From Deltaproteobacteria bacterium IMCC39146 (GTDB lineage Bacteria; Desulfobacterota; Desulfuromonadia; Desulfuromonadales; BM103): DNA of 64,000 nucleotides. Positions 26,065 to 34,588 of this stretch are shown piece by piece (position 1 is the first letter of the stretch; each line of letters opens with the position of its first letter). The DNA lies in the NCBI GenBank assembly GCA_030005635.1, contig JARUHP010000013.1, forward strand, positions 1-64,000. Reading direction: 5' to 3'. The translations under genes and the position numbers were made by a program. The notes below the pieces were generated by a model, which was not told the origin of the DNA, made no database searches, and saw nothing but the letters and a program-made list of their open reading frames with translations.

Positions 26065-26538
26065 ATGGTGAACAAGAGCTTACTTTCATTTATAACATTG
26101 CTGGCAGTTATGCTGCTGGTGGCGGCCTGTGCCGGACTGCAGAGCAACTATACCCCGCCGGCCAAGCACCCCAGCGCCGCCGACCTCGAAGAGCAGCCCA
26201 AGGTCTGCACAAATTGCCATGATGCCCGCGGCGAATTTGTCGCCTACGGACGTTACGTGCATACAGCGGACTTCGGCATAAGCCATCGGCCCGAGGCGAC
26301 TCAAGGGGAAGCCATCTGCGCCATGTGTCACCAGACCAGCTTCTGCAATGACTGCCACGCCACACGGGTTGAATTGAAGCCCTCTCTTAAGAATCAGACG
26401 GAGACCTACCGCAACGCGCCGCACCGCGGTGACTACCTGAGTCGGCATCGCATCGACGGACGGGTTGACCCGACCTCATGCTTTCGCTGTCACGGCAATC
26501 CGAAATCGGCCAGATCCTGTGCGAGCTGTCACGGCTAG
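26065..26538 (+). CDS. Pentaheme c-type cytochrome lipoprotein
   Basis: A 157-residue lipoprotein (lipobox VAAC, Cys22) with five CXXCH motifs: CTNCH, CAMCH, CNDCH, CFRCH and CASCH, the last at the very C-terminus. Additional His residues ('YVHTADFGISH', 'APHRGDYLSRHRI') could be distal ligands. It follows the porin by 35 bases with an AGGAGA ribosome site. By size and position it fits the periplasm-side electron carrier of a porin-cytochrome complex, although the lipobox means it is membrane attached. Confidence 0.88.
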   Translation: MVNKSLLSFITLLAVMLLVAACAGLQSNYTPPAKHPSAADLEEQPKVCTNCHDARGEFVAYGRYVHTADFGISHRPEATQGEAICAMCHQTSFCNDCHATRVELKPSLKNQTETYRNAPHRGDYLSRHRIDGRVDPTSCFRCHGNPKSARSCASCHG

Positions 26539-26558
26539 ACGAGAACAAGGAGATGACA

Positions 26559-27644
26559 ATGCGTAAACTGCAATTTTTTGTTCTGCTGGCTACGGTGCTG
26601 TTGCTGAGCGCTTGTTCCAGTGGCGGTTCTGATTCCCCGTCCGACACCAACGCCCATCCTGAGAGCTGGTTTTCAACTCATAAGCCGGAAGCGGTCGATC
26701 CCTATGACGAATGTAAACAATGCCATGGCCTGGATTTGACCGGCAGCGGCGATGCTGTCAGCTGTTACAGCTGTCACTCGTACAATACGATGCCACCGTT
26801 TTCCACCCATCCCACAAGCTGGGCAAGCTCATATGTCGACCATCGCGGCTACGCGACCACGAACAGCGCCGACTCCTGCAAGGCTTGCCACGGCTCGACC
26901 CTGCAAGGTTACCAAGTGGTGCCCAGCTGTTTCTCCGCAAGCTACAACGAACTAAACTGCCATCCGGGCGGCCCCGGTGAGGCACCGCATGAACTTGGTG
27001 AAAGTTATCGCAACGGCGGCCATGGCCTTGAAGCAAAAGCGGATCTGACCTTTTGCCAGGACTGCCACGGCGAGCCAGGCGGACCCGGCACCAGCCCACG
27101 GTTCAACCTGGGCATAGATGGCAACGGTTGTGAAGGTTGCCATGGCAACCTCGTCACTGGCTATGGCCATCCGGAAGGCTGGACAGGACATTACACAGCT
27201 GACAACATTCAGAAAGCCTGCACACTTTGCCATGGTGTGAATTTAGACGGAATTGATCTCGACGGGACAGTCCATGCTGGAAGAAACTGCTTTCTCTGCC
27301 ATATTACCAACCCCGGAGAGAACCCGAGTGGCTGCATTTCCTGCCACAGTGTCCCGCCGGATGGTGTAATACCCACTAGTGAGAGTCCAAACCTTCAAGG
27401 GGCGCACAGCCGCGGGGGCCATACGCTGCTCATTTCACCCGTCCCCGGAGACACATGTGACCGCTGCCACAATGGGGCCGGGACTGGGTCTGACAAGCAT
27501 TACGACACGGATCGCCCTGCGGATGTTATTTTTTCAAATGCTTTGGACACAATCATCTGGGACGAGAGCAATATGACCTGTAATGGCAACTGCCATCTAA
27601 ATGATCAATTTGATGTTCCCCACAACAACGACAAGTGGTACTAG
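26559..27644 (+). CDS. Multiheme c-type cytochrome lipoprotein (about 10-11 hemes)
   Basis: A 361-residue lipoprotein (signal 'FFVLLATVLLLSAC') with nine CXXCH motifs: CKQCH, CYSCH, CKACH, CQDCH, CEGCH, CTLCH, CFLCH, CISCH and CDRCH. Two non-canonical motifs may add hemes: CFSASYNELNCH (CX9CH, between the third and fourth) and CNGNCH (CX3CH, near the C-terminus). I chose ATG 26559 because AAGGAG lies six bases before it; ATG 26553 would have no spacer. It is the likely outer-surface partner of the porin and pentaheme protein upstream. A terminator follows. Confidence 0.9.
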   Translation: MRKLQFFVLLATVLLLSACSSGGSDSPSDTNAHPESWFSTHKPEAVDPYDECKQCHGLDLTGSGDAVSCYSCHSYNTMPPFSTHPTSWASSYVDHRGYATTNSADSCKACHGSTLQGYQVVPSCFSASYNELNCHPGGPGEAPHELGESYRNGGHGLEAKADLTFCQDCHGEPGGPGTSPRFNLGIDGNGCEGCHGNLVTGYGHPEGWTGHYTADNIQKACTLCHGVNLDGIDLDGTVHAGRNCFLCHITNPGENPSGCISCHSVPPDGVIPTSESPNLQGAHSRGGHTLLISPVPGDTCDRCHNGAGTGSDKHYDTDRPADVIFSNALDTIIWDESNMTCNGNCHLNDQFDVPHNNDKWY

Positions 27645-27683
27645 CCTTGAGTTTCAGGTCATTACCATAACGGCGTAGAAAAG

Positions 27684-27734
27684 AAATCAAATCAGGCCCG
27701 GGACATACGTACCCGGGCCTGATTTGATTTTACC
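27684..27734. terminator. Strong terminator hairpin after porin-cytochrome operon
   Basis: A perfect 19-bp inverted repeat (27684-27702 with 27712-27730), core GGCCCGGG/CCCGGGCC flanked by A/T-rich arms, with a 9-base loop. The T-rich right arm ends in ATTTT. It ends the operon started at 24749 and is symmetrical enough to act in both directions. Confidence 0.85.
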
Positions 27735-28053
27735 TCTTTACACTGCACATCAAGACGCTCGCAGATTAAGCAGGAGCTGATAGAAGTTGTGGTTTGGGCC
27801 TGCCCATCGTCGAGAAGGATTATAAACCGTACCCCCTTCTGACCCGCAGATTGAAGGGCCTGACACCCTCTATGCAAGAATATGAGTGCTAATTACCACT
27901 ACCGCCCTGACAATTGTGGGTTTAAAGCTGCCTCTTGTCATCCTTATAGCCCTGCGTTTCAGTTGTCCGACTCCGGACTGCCTGTCATGCTAAGGAACTT
28001 TTTCGGCAGCAACTAACGGCTCTTGTTACAACGCATCATTGGATACGACAATC

Positions 28054-28092
28054 AGACAGGGTCGGGGAAATATTCCCGACCCTGTCTTGTTT
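28054..28092. terminator. Terminator-like hairpin without an obvious gene
   Basis: A 13-bp perfect stem AGACAGGGTCGGG / CCCGACCCTGTCT with an 8-base loop (GAAATATT is within it), followed by TGTTT. There is no gene in the 320 bp upstream on the plus strand, so it may end a small RNA or be left from a lost gene. Confidence 0.6.
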
Positions 28093-28134
28093 CGACGTCC
28101 TTAACCCAAAAGCTTTATAATTTAGTTGGTTAAC

Positions 28135-28162
28135 TTGTTCCAAAGGTTTTAGATGGTACAAT
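28135..28162 (+). promoter_or_regulatory. Candidate sigma-70 promoter for DUF4382 lipoprotein
   Basis: TTGTTC (28135-28140) and TACAAT (28157-28162) are separated by 16 bases, about 110 bp before ATG 28272. Just downstream is a small inverted repeat GTTGT-GACAATT-ACAAC (28170-28186) that could be an operator or leader hairpin. Confidence 0.4.
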
Positions 28163-28271
28163 TATAACGTTGTGACAATTACAACAAAAACCATGAGCCC
28201 AGGCGATCCTCCCTCACTGTGGCAGGCTCATGGATGTTAAGAAACCATGATTGATTTGTCGGGAGGTAGAC

Positions 28272-29411
28272 ATGAAGACCATTCAATTCAGATTGTTGTG
28301 TGGATTACTAATCGCCGGGGTGTCTTTTCTGATGCTGGCTGCATGTGGTGGAGGTGGAGACGGTGATTCATCTGGATCGTCTGCAGGAACAGGTATTGTC
28401 AGCGTATCGCTCACTGATGCACCGAACGGCTACAACGCGGTTGTCCTGACGATCAAGGAAGTCGGCATTGTCGCCAGCAACACCGCAACGACCTATTACA
28501 ATTCCATAGACTTAGGCAACCTGCCTTTAACAGTCAATGTCCTTGATTTCCCCAACGAGGCAACCCTGCATCTCGGCGACATTGAAGTTGACCTGCCGGA
28601 GAATGGCGATCCGGTTTGCTTCAACCAGATTCGTTTGGTCCTGGCGGAAAACGATGAGAGGTATAAAAAGATTAGGGAGTGCCAAGACGATGTTCCCTGC
28701 AAAAACTACGTGGTTGAGAACGGCGACCCCACGGCTTATGCGCTGAAGACCCCAAGTGCCCAGCAGTCTGGCTTGAAGGTCCTCACTCCCAAAGATTTCT
28801 GTGATGATACTAACGATCCTAATGATGCCTGCGTTGGAACCCCTAATGAATTCTGTATCGAGGAAGGGGACGACACGGTCTATGTCTCGATCGATTTCGA
28901 CCCGGTTACGGCCATTGTTCATAACGAGAACAACGGCAACAACGGAAACAGCAATGAAAAGTACATTCTGAAACCGACCGGTATCCGCATTATCGAAGGC
29001 GATTGGTTCAATGCCCCAGACAGCTTTATCGACGGACTGGTTGCTGTGCCGATCTATAACACAGTAAGCGGCTGCGAAGAATTTGCAACGTCGCCTCTGG
29101 TTACAGTTGCGGCATATTATAACTCGGCGACCATTACCGATCCACCCGAAGTCCAGACCGTGGCCCTGGCTGAAGGCCCTGTCTCCGGTGCAGACGTCTG
29201 CATAGATTGGTGTGCTGAAGATCCTGACCAGGATTGTGAAACAACTTGCGAAGTCGATCTGTTGTCGGAGTGCTACTACAGCGGCAAATTCAAACTATTG
29301 CTACCAGAGAAGGAGACTTATAAACTGACTGCCACCTGGGAAGGATACAGCGATGAGATGACGGGGGTGGAATACAATTCTACCGTGTTTTTTGAATTGG
29401 TAGAGGAGTAG
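28272..29411 (+). CDS. DUF4382-domain lipoprotein
   Basis: A 379-residue lipoprotein (lipobox LAAC, Cys25, followed by a glycine run). The start 'GTGIVSVSLTDAPNGYNAVVLTIKEVGI' is the DUF4382 signature, a beta-sandwich domain common in surface lipoproteins of deltaproteobacteria and Bacteroidetes. An insertion rich in Cys, Asp and Asn follows, with 'DDTNDPNDAC' and 'NENNGNNGNSNEK'; a C-terminal carboxypeptidase-like or Ig-like tail ends 'YNSTVFFELVEE'. I chose ATG 28272, preceded by GGGAGGT, over the earlier in-frame ATG 28251. Function unknown; a surface adhesin or scaffold beside the cytochromes is possible. Confidence 0.82.
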   Translation: MKTIQFRLLCGLLIAGVSFLMLAACGGGGDGDSSGSSAGTGIVSVSLTDAPNGYNAVVLTIKEVGIVASNTATTYYNSIDLGNLPLTVNVLDFPNEATLHLGDIEVDLPENGDPVCFNQIRLVLAENDERYKKIRECQDDVPCKNYVVENGDPTAYALKTPSAQQSGLKVLTPKDFCDDTNDPNDACVGTPNEFCIEEGDDTVYVSIDFDPVTAIVHNENNGNNGNSNEKYILKPTGIRIIEGDWFNAPDSFIDGLVAVPIYNTVSGCEEFATSPLVTVAAYYNSATITDPPEVQTVALAEGPVSGADVCIDWCAEDPDQDCETTCEVDLLSECYYSGKFKLLLPEKETYKLTATWEGYSDEMTGVEYNSTVFFELVEE

Positions 29412-29500
29412 GTACTCTTACTCTTGATTGTAAAAAAAATCGGTGATCGGTTGGTGGCTCGCTTCGAGCTACTGACCGAAGCTCTTTCGGCTCAAATCAT

Positions 29501-29540
29501 AAAGCCAACCCCGCCAATTTCAGGAGGGGTTGGCTTTTGT
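29501..29540 (+). terminator. Rho-independent terminator after DUF4382 gene
   Basis: A 12-bp stem AAAGCCAACCCC (29501-29512) with GGGGTTGGCTTT (29526-29537), continued by TTTTG. It closes the DUF4382 transcript. Confidence 0.9.
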
Positions 29541-29673
29541 AATCTAAGAGTTACTGCAAATGCTGTAACCCTTTAATTGTTCTGGCGCACAAGACAGGCT
29601 TCGAAGCAGTAATTTCACCCTCTAAAGAGTTTGACAGCCAACCTGTTGCGGAGACTGTTGTCTCAATCGTTAT

Positions 29674-30462
29674 CTAGCGCGCACTGTGCAACTCGAAGAT
29701 CTTCCCCTTAAAACCAAGGATTACCCCGGCCGGCGTGATTTCGACAAGCTCCAGTTCCCTGCTCACCCAATCCCCTTCACGCAGCAGACGGTCGTTAATT
29801 CTCACAAGACTGCGGTTAGGGTCCTTGTTGTAAAAGTGCATACTCATATTCACCGGGGCTATTCGGTTTCGCAATTCATTGGACAAGTCGGAATAGAGGG
29901 GTAAACGTGTTGAATCCGGATTAAATGATTCGTTGCTGATTTCTTGCGCTTCCGGTAGCGCTATCACGACGGTTTCCACAGGGGCTTCTATGGTCTGAAT
30001 CTTTCTGTCCGCAGTAGAAAAAATCCTTCCTGAGAGAGGGGCTGATTGTGTGGTTGTCGGCGATCCAAGCGACCGTGGAACAGGGGCCGGTTCAGCTGTT
30101 ATGGCTGGTTGAGGGGCAGCACTTGTTGTTTCGGGGGCTGTCTTCGCGATCTCTGTTTGCAGGATTTCTGGTATAGGGGTATTTGTTGCCGTATCGGACG
30201 TCGCGACCTTCTGTGTATGGGCTGAGTTCGTCGACTGGATGACTTCCGAGGGTGACGTTTGCGATGCGTCTTTCTGGGTATAATACCACCAGCCACTAAA
30301 CGCTATGAGAGACAGCAACCCGGGCACCAGCCAGGGGAAAAGGCGGCCGCCAGAGGGGCTTGCTTGCAGGGAGAGAATGCGTTTGTTCACTTTTTTTGAT
30401 GGCGAGTTCTGCTGCTGTCGCTGCTGCTCAGATTTCTTGAGGGCTTCAAGGATAAAGGACAT
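29674..30462 (-). CDS. gspB: General secretion pathway protein GspB
   Basis: The 262-residue product begins 'MSFILEALKKSEQQRQQQ', the hallmark GspB/ExeB N-terminus, has one membrane helix (about 42-58), a Pro/Thr/Ala-rich periplasmic linker and a C-terminal GspB domain ('INDRLLREGDWVSRELELVEITPAGVIL'). GspB works with GspA to insert the secretin GspD through the peptidoglycan. I start at ATG 30462, which shares one base with the gspA stop (TGATG), not the TTG three bases earlier. The linker length and composition vary freely in the family. Confidence 0.9.
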   Translation of the reverse strand: MSFILEALKKSEQQRQQQNSPSKKVNKRILSLQASPSGGRLFPWLVPGLLSLIAFSGWWYYTQKDASQTSPSEVIQSTNSAHTQKVATSDTATNTPIPEILQTEIAKTAPETTSAAPQPAITAEPAPVPRSLGSPTTTQSAPLSGRIFSTADRKIQTIEAPVETVVIALPEAQEISNESFNPDSTRLPLYSDLSNELRNRIAPVNMSMHFYNKDPNRSLVRINDRLLREGDWVSRELELVEITPAGVILGFKGKIFELHSAR

Positions 30463-32156
30463 CAACTCTCTCCTTGCTGTGATAGTCGGGGCCCGGGGAG
30501 TTTGCTCGCGGTATTGAGATGAATCATCGACATCGGGCCGAGAACCCCATCCGGAGTCAGTCCATTGCTGAACTGGAAGCGCTTGAAGGCCCCGAGGAGT
30601 GTCCCTTCGAGGCGAACTTCACGGCCGGTGGCCTCATAGACCTCAAGTTGCTGGAGCGTCTCCGCCAACCAACTGACCGAGGCGCCTCTTTCGCCCGGCT
30701 GCAAAAGCTTGCGCTTAAACGGGGGTTGCTGCCAGAGCAAAAGGTATTCTCCGAACCAGCGTGACGTGATTGCTGAAAGGGCCAGCTCGTGCTGAGTGTT
30801 GCCGGCAATGAAAAGTGCGCTGTCCTCATACAACCCTGATATGACGACATGGAAAGGAGCACCCTCATCATTATAGAGCGTCAGAACCGCGGGGCGATTC
30901 ATGTTGCGTAAAGTCTCCAGGCTGTCCTTGCGTGCCAGGCAGCCAAGATCATGTTCGTTGGCATAGCTACAGTAATCGTGACGCTCAGCAGCTAAAGAGA
31001 GGCCCCACAAGCCTGCCAAGTCAGCAATCGCTTGTTCTTTGCTCTGGTCCGTGGCGAAATCCATTGGCCAGGTCATGGGGAGAGTCTCAACAGGACTGTC
31101 GATTGAATCTGAAGACGGCTCCGGAGAGCTTTCTGCTATAACTGCTGGTGGTGCTTGCAGCGGAGGGCTCGTCACGGGCGTAGCTGCAGGAGTGTCGGTG
31201 GCAGAGATTGGAGCGATTAACGGGGCAGAGGGCAGGTCGGCCTTGGCGAAAAGGGAACCCTTCAACGACCAAAAACCGAAGATGACCAGGACCAGCGCAA
31301 AGGTGGCTAAACCCATGACCGGAGCCGTTATCCTCTGTCTGCTTGGCTGAAGATCGCCGAGGACTTCACCGGCCGCCTGACTGAGAATCTTGCTGTCGAC
31401 CTGTTGACACTCCAGAGCATAAGCCCCGAGCAGAGCACGGTCGCAGACCAGGTTGATCAGGCGCGGAATGCCGCCTGTGAGCTGCCAAATGGTTTTACTG
31501 AGAGTGTCGGGAAAGAGCGGTCGAGTACAGCCGGCAATATTCAGACGATGTCGAATATAGGAACCGATCTCGGCGGCATCAAGCGGACCCAGATGGCAGC
31601 GGGCGGTGACCCGCTGCGAGAGCTGACGCATTTCCTGACGATTCAGGATCTGCAGCAGTTCAGGTTGGCCGAGCAGTACGATCTGCAGCAACTTGTAGCG
31701 GTTCGTTTCCAGGTTGGTCAGCAGTCGCAGTTGTTCGAGAACGTCGATGGAGAGGTTCTGAGCCTCGTCGATAATCAGGACGGTTTTGCGGCCGTGTGCA
31801 TTGGCTTCGAGCAGGTAGCTGTTAAGCCGATCGACCAGCTGTTTGATGCTGCCCTGTTCCGGCCGGGTTATATGGAGTTCGTCACAGATGGTTTCAAGAA
31901 GTTCGATGACGCTGACTTTGGGATTGAGAACGTAGGCAATCACGACGTTCTCAGGCAACTGCTCAAGGAGGCTGCGGCAGAGGGTGGTTTTGCCGGCCCC
32001 GACCTCACCGGTCAGAAGGACGAAACCACCGTCACTCTTGACCCCGTATTTCAGGTGTGCAAAAGCCTCTCGATGGTGCTCACTCATGTAAAGATAGAGT
32101 GGGTCGGGCGCGATCGAGAAAGGATTTTCATTGAGGCCAAAATATGACGTATACAT
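30462..32156 (-). CDS. gspA: General secretion pathway ATPase GspA (ExeA-like)
   Basis: A 564-residue protein starting 'MYTSYFGLNENPFSIAPDP', with Walker A 'GEVGAGKTTLCRSLL' (about residue 50), Walker B 'TVLIIDEAQNL' and the AAA 'GQPELLQIL' sensor segment, then one membrane helix (about 282-300), a Pro/Ala-rich linker and a C-terminal peptidoglycan-binding domain ('LLGAFKRFQFSNGLTPDGVLGP'). ExeA/GspA multimerises on peptidoglycan and helps assemble the T2SS secretin. It precedes gspB with a one-base overlap. The pair is 13 kb from the main gsp operon. Confidence 0.92.
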   Translation of the reverse strand: MYTSYFGLNENPFSIAPDPLYLYMSEHHREAFAHLKYGVKSDGGFVLLTGEVGAGKTTLCRSLLEQLPENVVIAYVLNPKVSVIELLETICDELHITRPEQGSIKQLVDRLNSYLLEANAHGRKTVLIIDEAQNLSIDVLEQLRLLTNLETNRYKLLQIVLLGQPELLQILNRQEMRQLSQRVTARCHLGPLDAAEIGSYIRHRLNIAGCTRPLFPDTLSKTIWQLTGGIPRLINLVCDRALLGAYALECQQVDSKILSQAAGEVLGDLQPSRQRITAPVMGLATFALVLVIFGFWSLKGSLFAKADLPSAPLIAPISATDTPAATPVTSPPLQAPPAVIAESSPEPSSDSIDSPVETLPMTWPMDFATDQSKEQAIADLAGLWGLSLAAERHDYCSYANEHDLGCLARKDSLETLRNMNRPAVLTLYNDEGAPFHVVISGLYEDSALFIAGNTQHELALSAITSRWFGEYLLLWQQPPFKRKLLQPGERGASVSWLAETLQQLEVYEATGREVRLEGTLLGAFKRFQFSNGLTPDGVLGPMSMIHLNTASKLPGPRLSQQGES

Positions 32157-32364
32157 AGGATCCCAGGCAAGGGTGACTGTACATTCAAGTGGTTGACATT
32201 ATAAAGCAATATGGACAAGTGTGCCAGCATTCGTTTGTCAGAAAAAAACTAAATAACCGGCTCCGTAGGGCCAGTGCGGAACAAAGACAAATACTGCATT
32301 GGAAAAGGCTGGGGTTTTACTTTAACCGTCGACACCTTTCTGGAACGCTTCAGACAACGCCATC

Positions 32365-32967
32365 TTATTCCCGTGATTGGTAGACGGAAGGGCTGTACCA
32401 GTACTGCGTATATGGATAGATGCTGTAACTCGGATCATAAGGGTTAGGGTTCGAGTCCCCACGGCGGCCTACGTAATAAGGGTAGTCCGGACCATAAACA
32501 CGGTGAATCCCGTAGCGGAACGGACTTTCCCAGGGATAAATTTCATTGAGCTCCAAGACAGGGTAGGTATAATCATGTTCATCTAAGAGGCGGGTTTCTT
32601 GGCCGAGGACAACACCGGCCAGTGTGACCAGAACTCCGGGCTCGTAAATTGCCGGGTCAAGCGACCGTTTTGATTTAACCAGGAAACGACGGACGTCATC
32701 TCCAAGATAGGCAGGTTCCCCCCAACGATTCAGCCGCCATTCGATAATTTCCAATACGGTCCCCTCATCAATGTTGTCAGCTGCAACGATGACCCCACCA
32801 AGCAGAAGCTGCTGGTCGAGGAAAGCTGATGGGTTCTCGCTGACCATTGCGAAGGTGGTTTGCGGAACAACCTGCTTTCGGGCTTCTTCTGAAGTCGGGT
32901 GCATGCACGCCGTCAGCAATACGATTACGAAAAGTGTCTGAACTTTTAAATGTCGTGTGAGGGTCAT
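32365..32967 (-). CDS. Slp-family outer-membrane lipoprotein
   Basis: A 200-residue lipoprotein (lipobox LLTAC, Cys21). The motifs 'NPSAFLDQQLLLGGVIV', 'LEIIEWRLNRWGEP' and 'GVLVTLAGVVLGQE' followed by 'YPVLELNEIYPW' define the Slp (starvation lipoprotein)/YeaY family. The tail is rich in Tyr, Pro and Ser. It lies 208 bases upstream of gspA on the same strand; a TATAAT near 32200 between them suggests gspA has its own promoter. Family function is poorly known, linked to stationary phase and acid stress in E. coli. Confidence 0.88.
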   Translation of the reverse strand: MTLTRHLKVQTLFVIVLLTACMHPTSEEARKQVVPQTTFAMVSENPSAFLDQQLLLGGVIVAADNIDEGTVLEIIEWRLNRWGEPAYLGDDVRRFLVKSKRSLDPAIYEPGVLVTLAGVVLGQETRLLDEHDYTYPVLELNEIYPWESPFRYGIHRVYGPDYPYYVGRRGDSNPNPYDPSYSIYPYTQYWYSPSVYQSRE

Positions 32968-33055
32968 TAAGTATCCTCCGCGATTACAGTGCCTCTGCTA
33001 ATTATTTTACCAGAAAAATTTGTTGATTGTAATGCGCACTGATCAATGACAGTTG

Positions 33056-33085
33056 TTGACCTTGAAAATAGGGATTTGCTAGAGT
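33056..33085 (+). promoter_or_regulatory. Candidate sigma-70 promoter for holC-rsmE
   Basis: TTGACC (33056-33061), 18-base spacer, TAGAGT (33080-33085), giving a start about 30 bases before the holC TTG codon. Confidence 0.45.
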
Positions 33086-33123
33086 GCATCTCCATTTGCA
33101 AATGATTGCTCGGGAGCCTCAAC

Positions 33124-33540
33124 TTGACCACCATCGAATTCATCAAACTGAACCGTCCAGAACGCGCTGCTGTCCTCTGTGAACTTGCAGAAGAGTTCTA
33201 TCTTTCCGGGCAACGTGTGCTCGTTATGGTTAAGGACGATAACCAGGGCGTGACCCTCGACCGCTTCATGTGGACCTGGAAACAGGGCGCCTTCGTGCCT
33301 CATGTCTACGATAATGGCTCCGTTGACTGTCATGATGAAGCCGTGGTGATTGTTGCCGGGGAGGAAAATCCCAACGGCGCCGAGGTGCTTTTGATGGGGG
33401 CCAGCTGCAGTAATGAGTTTATTCGACACTTCCGACACGCTATCGATTTCGCCGAAGCCTTTGATGAAGATCGGCTTGAAATGTCGCGTGAACGTTTTAA
33501 AGGTTACCGGGAAAATGGTTTTGCCCCAGTCATGCGTTAA
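33124..33540 (+). CDS. holC: DNA polymerase III chi subunit (HolC)
   Basis: A 138-residue protein with the HolC pattern: 'TTIEFIKLNRPERAAVLCELAEEFY', 'GQRVLVMVKDDNQGVTLDRFMWTW' and 'FVPHVYDNG'. Chi binds SSB and joins it to the clamp loader. I chose the TTG start at 33124, seven bases after GGGAG; an upstream in-frame TTG at 33106 would lack a ribosome site. The 3' end overlaps rsmE by 26 bases. Confidence 0.85.
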   Translation: MTTIEFIKLNRPERAAVLCELAEEFYLSGQRVLVMVKDDNQGVTLDRFMWTWKQGAFVPHVYDNGSVDCHDEAVVIVAGEENPNGAEVLLMGASCSNEFIRHFRHAIDFAEAFDEDRLEMSRERFKGYRENGFAPVMR

Positions 33541-34288
33541 TAATGGCGGGCAGGCCAGCCTGATAAGGCTGGACCATGTTCCGCAACTTGATCAAGAGGC
33601 GCCCCTTTCAGAAAAAGCGCTGCGAGCTCTGGGTCTCTGGCAGGCGAGGGCAGGTGAGGTTGTGACCGTCATCGATGAGCAGATGACGTCGTACCTTGCT
33701 CGCTTGACCAGCCTTGAGGAAGGTTCTGCCTCCTGCGTCCCTTTCCATCGCTTGCGCACACCGGTTGAAAGCCCTATCCAGATCGAAGTCTACCTGTCTT
33801 TGCCTGACGAAGAGGGTTTTGAGATGGTCTTGCAAAAGCTTACCGAACTCGGTGTTAACCGGATCGTGCCGATTGAATCTAAGTGCTCAGTGTCTCAGGA
33901 AGTGCGTGACGCAAGGCAGGAGAAGCCCCGTTGCTGGACGGAGGTGATCCGCAAGGCTTCTCGCCATTGCAGGCGAGCCATGTTGCCTGAACTCCTTGAA
34001 GTTCATTCTTTTACCGAGGCGCTCAGTTGTGCCGCTACTAAAGAATTGAAGCTGATGCTCCATGAGGGAGACTCCACCTGGTCTTTGACGGAAGGTTTCG
34101 GCTCCTTTAAACCGCAAAGTGTAGCTCTTCTTGTTGGCCCTGAAGGCGGTTTCTCAGATAATGAAGTTGAACAAGCTCAGGCTGAAGGGGTTTTGCCCGT
34201 TAGCCTTGGTCCTCGGCTTCTGCGCACCGAAACGGCAGCAATTGTTGCCGCTGCGTTAGTACAGTGTTACTTGGGCGACCTCGCTTGA
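33515..34288 (+). CDS. rsmE: 16S rRNA (uracil-1498-N3)-methyltransferase RsmE
   Basis: A SPOUT-class methyltransferase, 257 residues from ATG 33515. N-terminal PUA-like part ('IRLDHVPQLDQEAPL'), then 'VYLSLPDEEGFEMVLQKLTELGV' and the knotted SAM site with 'LLVGPEGGFSDNEVEQA' and 'SLGPRLLRTETAAIVAAAL'. These are hallmark RsmE motifs. The start is uncertain: the frame is open back to 33413 within holC; ATG 33515 gives a typical length. It modifies U1498 in the ribosomal decoding centre. Confidence 0.93.
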   Translation: MVLPQSCVNNGGQASLIRLDHVPQLDQEAPLSEKALRALGLWQARAGEVVTVIDEQMTSYLARLTSLEEGSASCVPFHRLRTPVESPIQIEVYLSLPDEEGFEMVLQKLTELGVNRIVPIESKCSVSQEVRDARQEKPRCWTEVIRKASRHCRRAMLPELLEVHSFTEALSCAATKELKLMLHEGDSTWSLTEGFGSFKPQSVALLVGPEGGFSDNEVEQAQAEGVLPVSLGPRLLRTETAAIVAAALVQCYLGDLA

Positions 34289-34588
34289 AGTCTGTCCATA
34301 AGCTTTATTTAGAATCAAGTGGCCTCAGAAGCCAAACAATGCAAAACAATTTAAGACAATGAACTACCTCGCAGCAAGCTACGGAGAATTAGACCCAATT
34401 TTTTGATTAAAATAACGCAGACGCTAATGTGCAAAGATTCGGTGTCTCCGCTTTAGGTTTTTTTCTGGCGCCCATAGTTTGCTCTTCGCGTCTTCTCGCC
34501 TCTGCGTTAAATGTTTTTAGGTGTTGGTACTGAAAATTGCAAACATATACAAATGCCCAGTTTTCAATACTGGTAGCTAAGGTTTAAA
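34289..34588. repeat. Repeat-bearing intergenic region, copy B of dispersed repeat
   Basis: A 300-bp gap without genes. At 34353-34372 the palindrome-like 'CTCGCAGCAAGCTACGGAG' can form a small hairpin; sequences of this kind are common intergenic elements in deltaproteobacteria. At about 34480-34520 the minus strand reads CATTTAACGCAGAGGCGAGA then AGACGCGAAG, copy B of the dispersed repeat seen at 2198 and 53147. Copy A and C are in other intergenic gaps, never inside genes. Confidence 0.5.

Larger units (their letters stand above)
27735..28271. other. Intergenic region with an orphan hairpin
   Basis: More than 500 bp with no recognisable gene between the cytochrome operon and the DUF4382 lipoprotein. 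It contains a second terminator-like hairpin at 28054-28087 and a promoter-like pair at 28135-28162. The segment 27735-28050 has no coding signal I can recognise and could be a decayed gene or a small RNA. Confidence 0.5.

Noticed and set aside
32440-32475. tRNA T-arm-like sequence GGTTCGAGTCCCC
   Set aside because: It lies inside the Slp lipoprotein gene and no matching acceptor, D or anticodon stems surround it.
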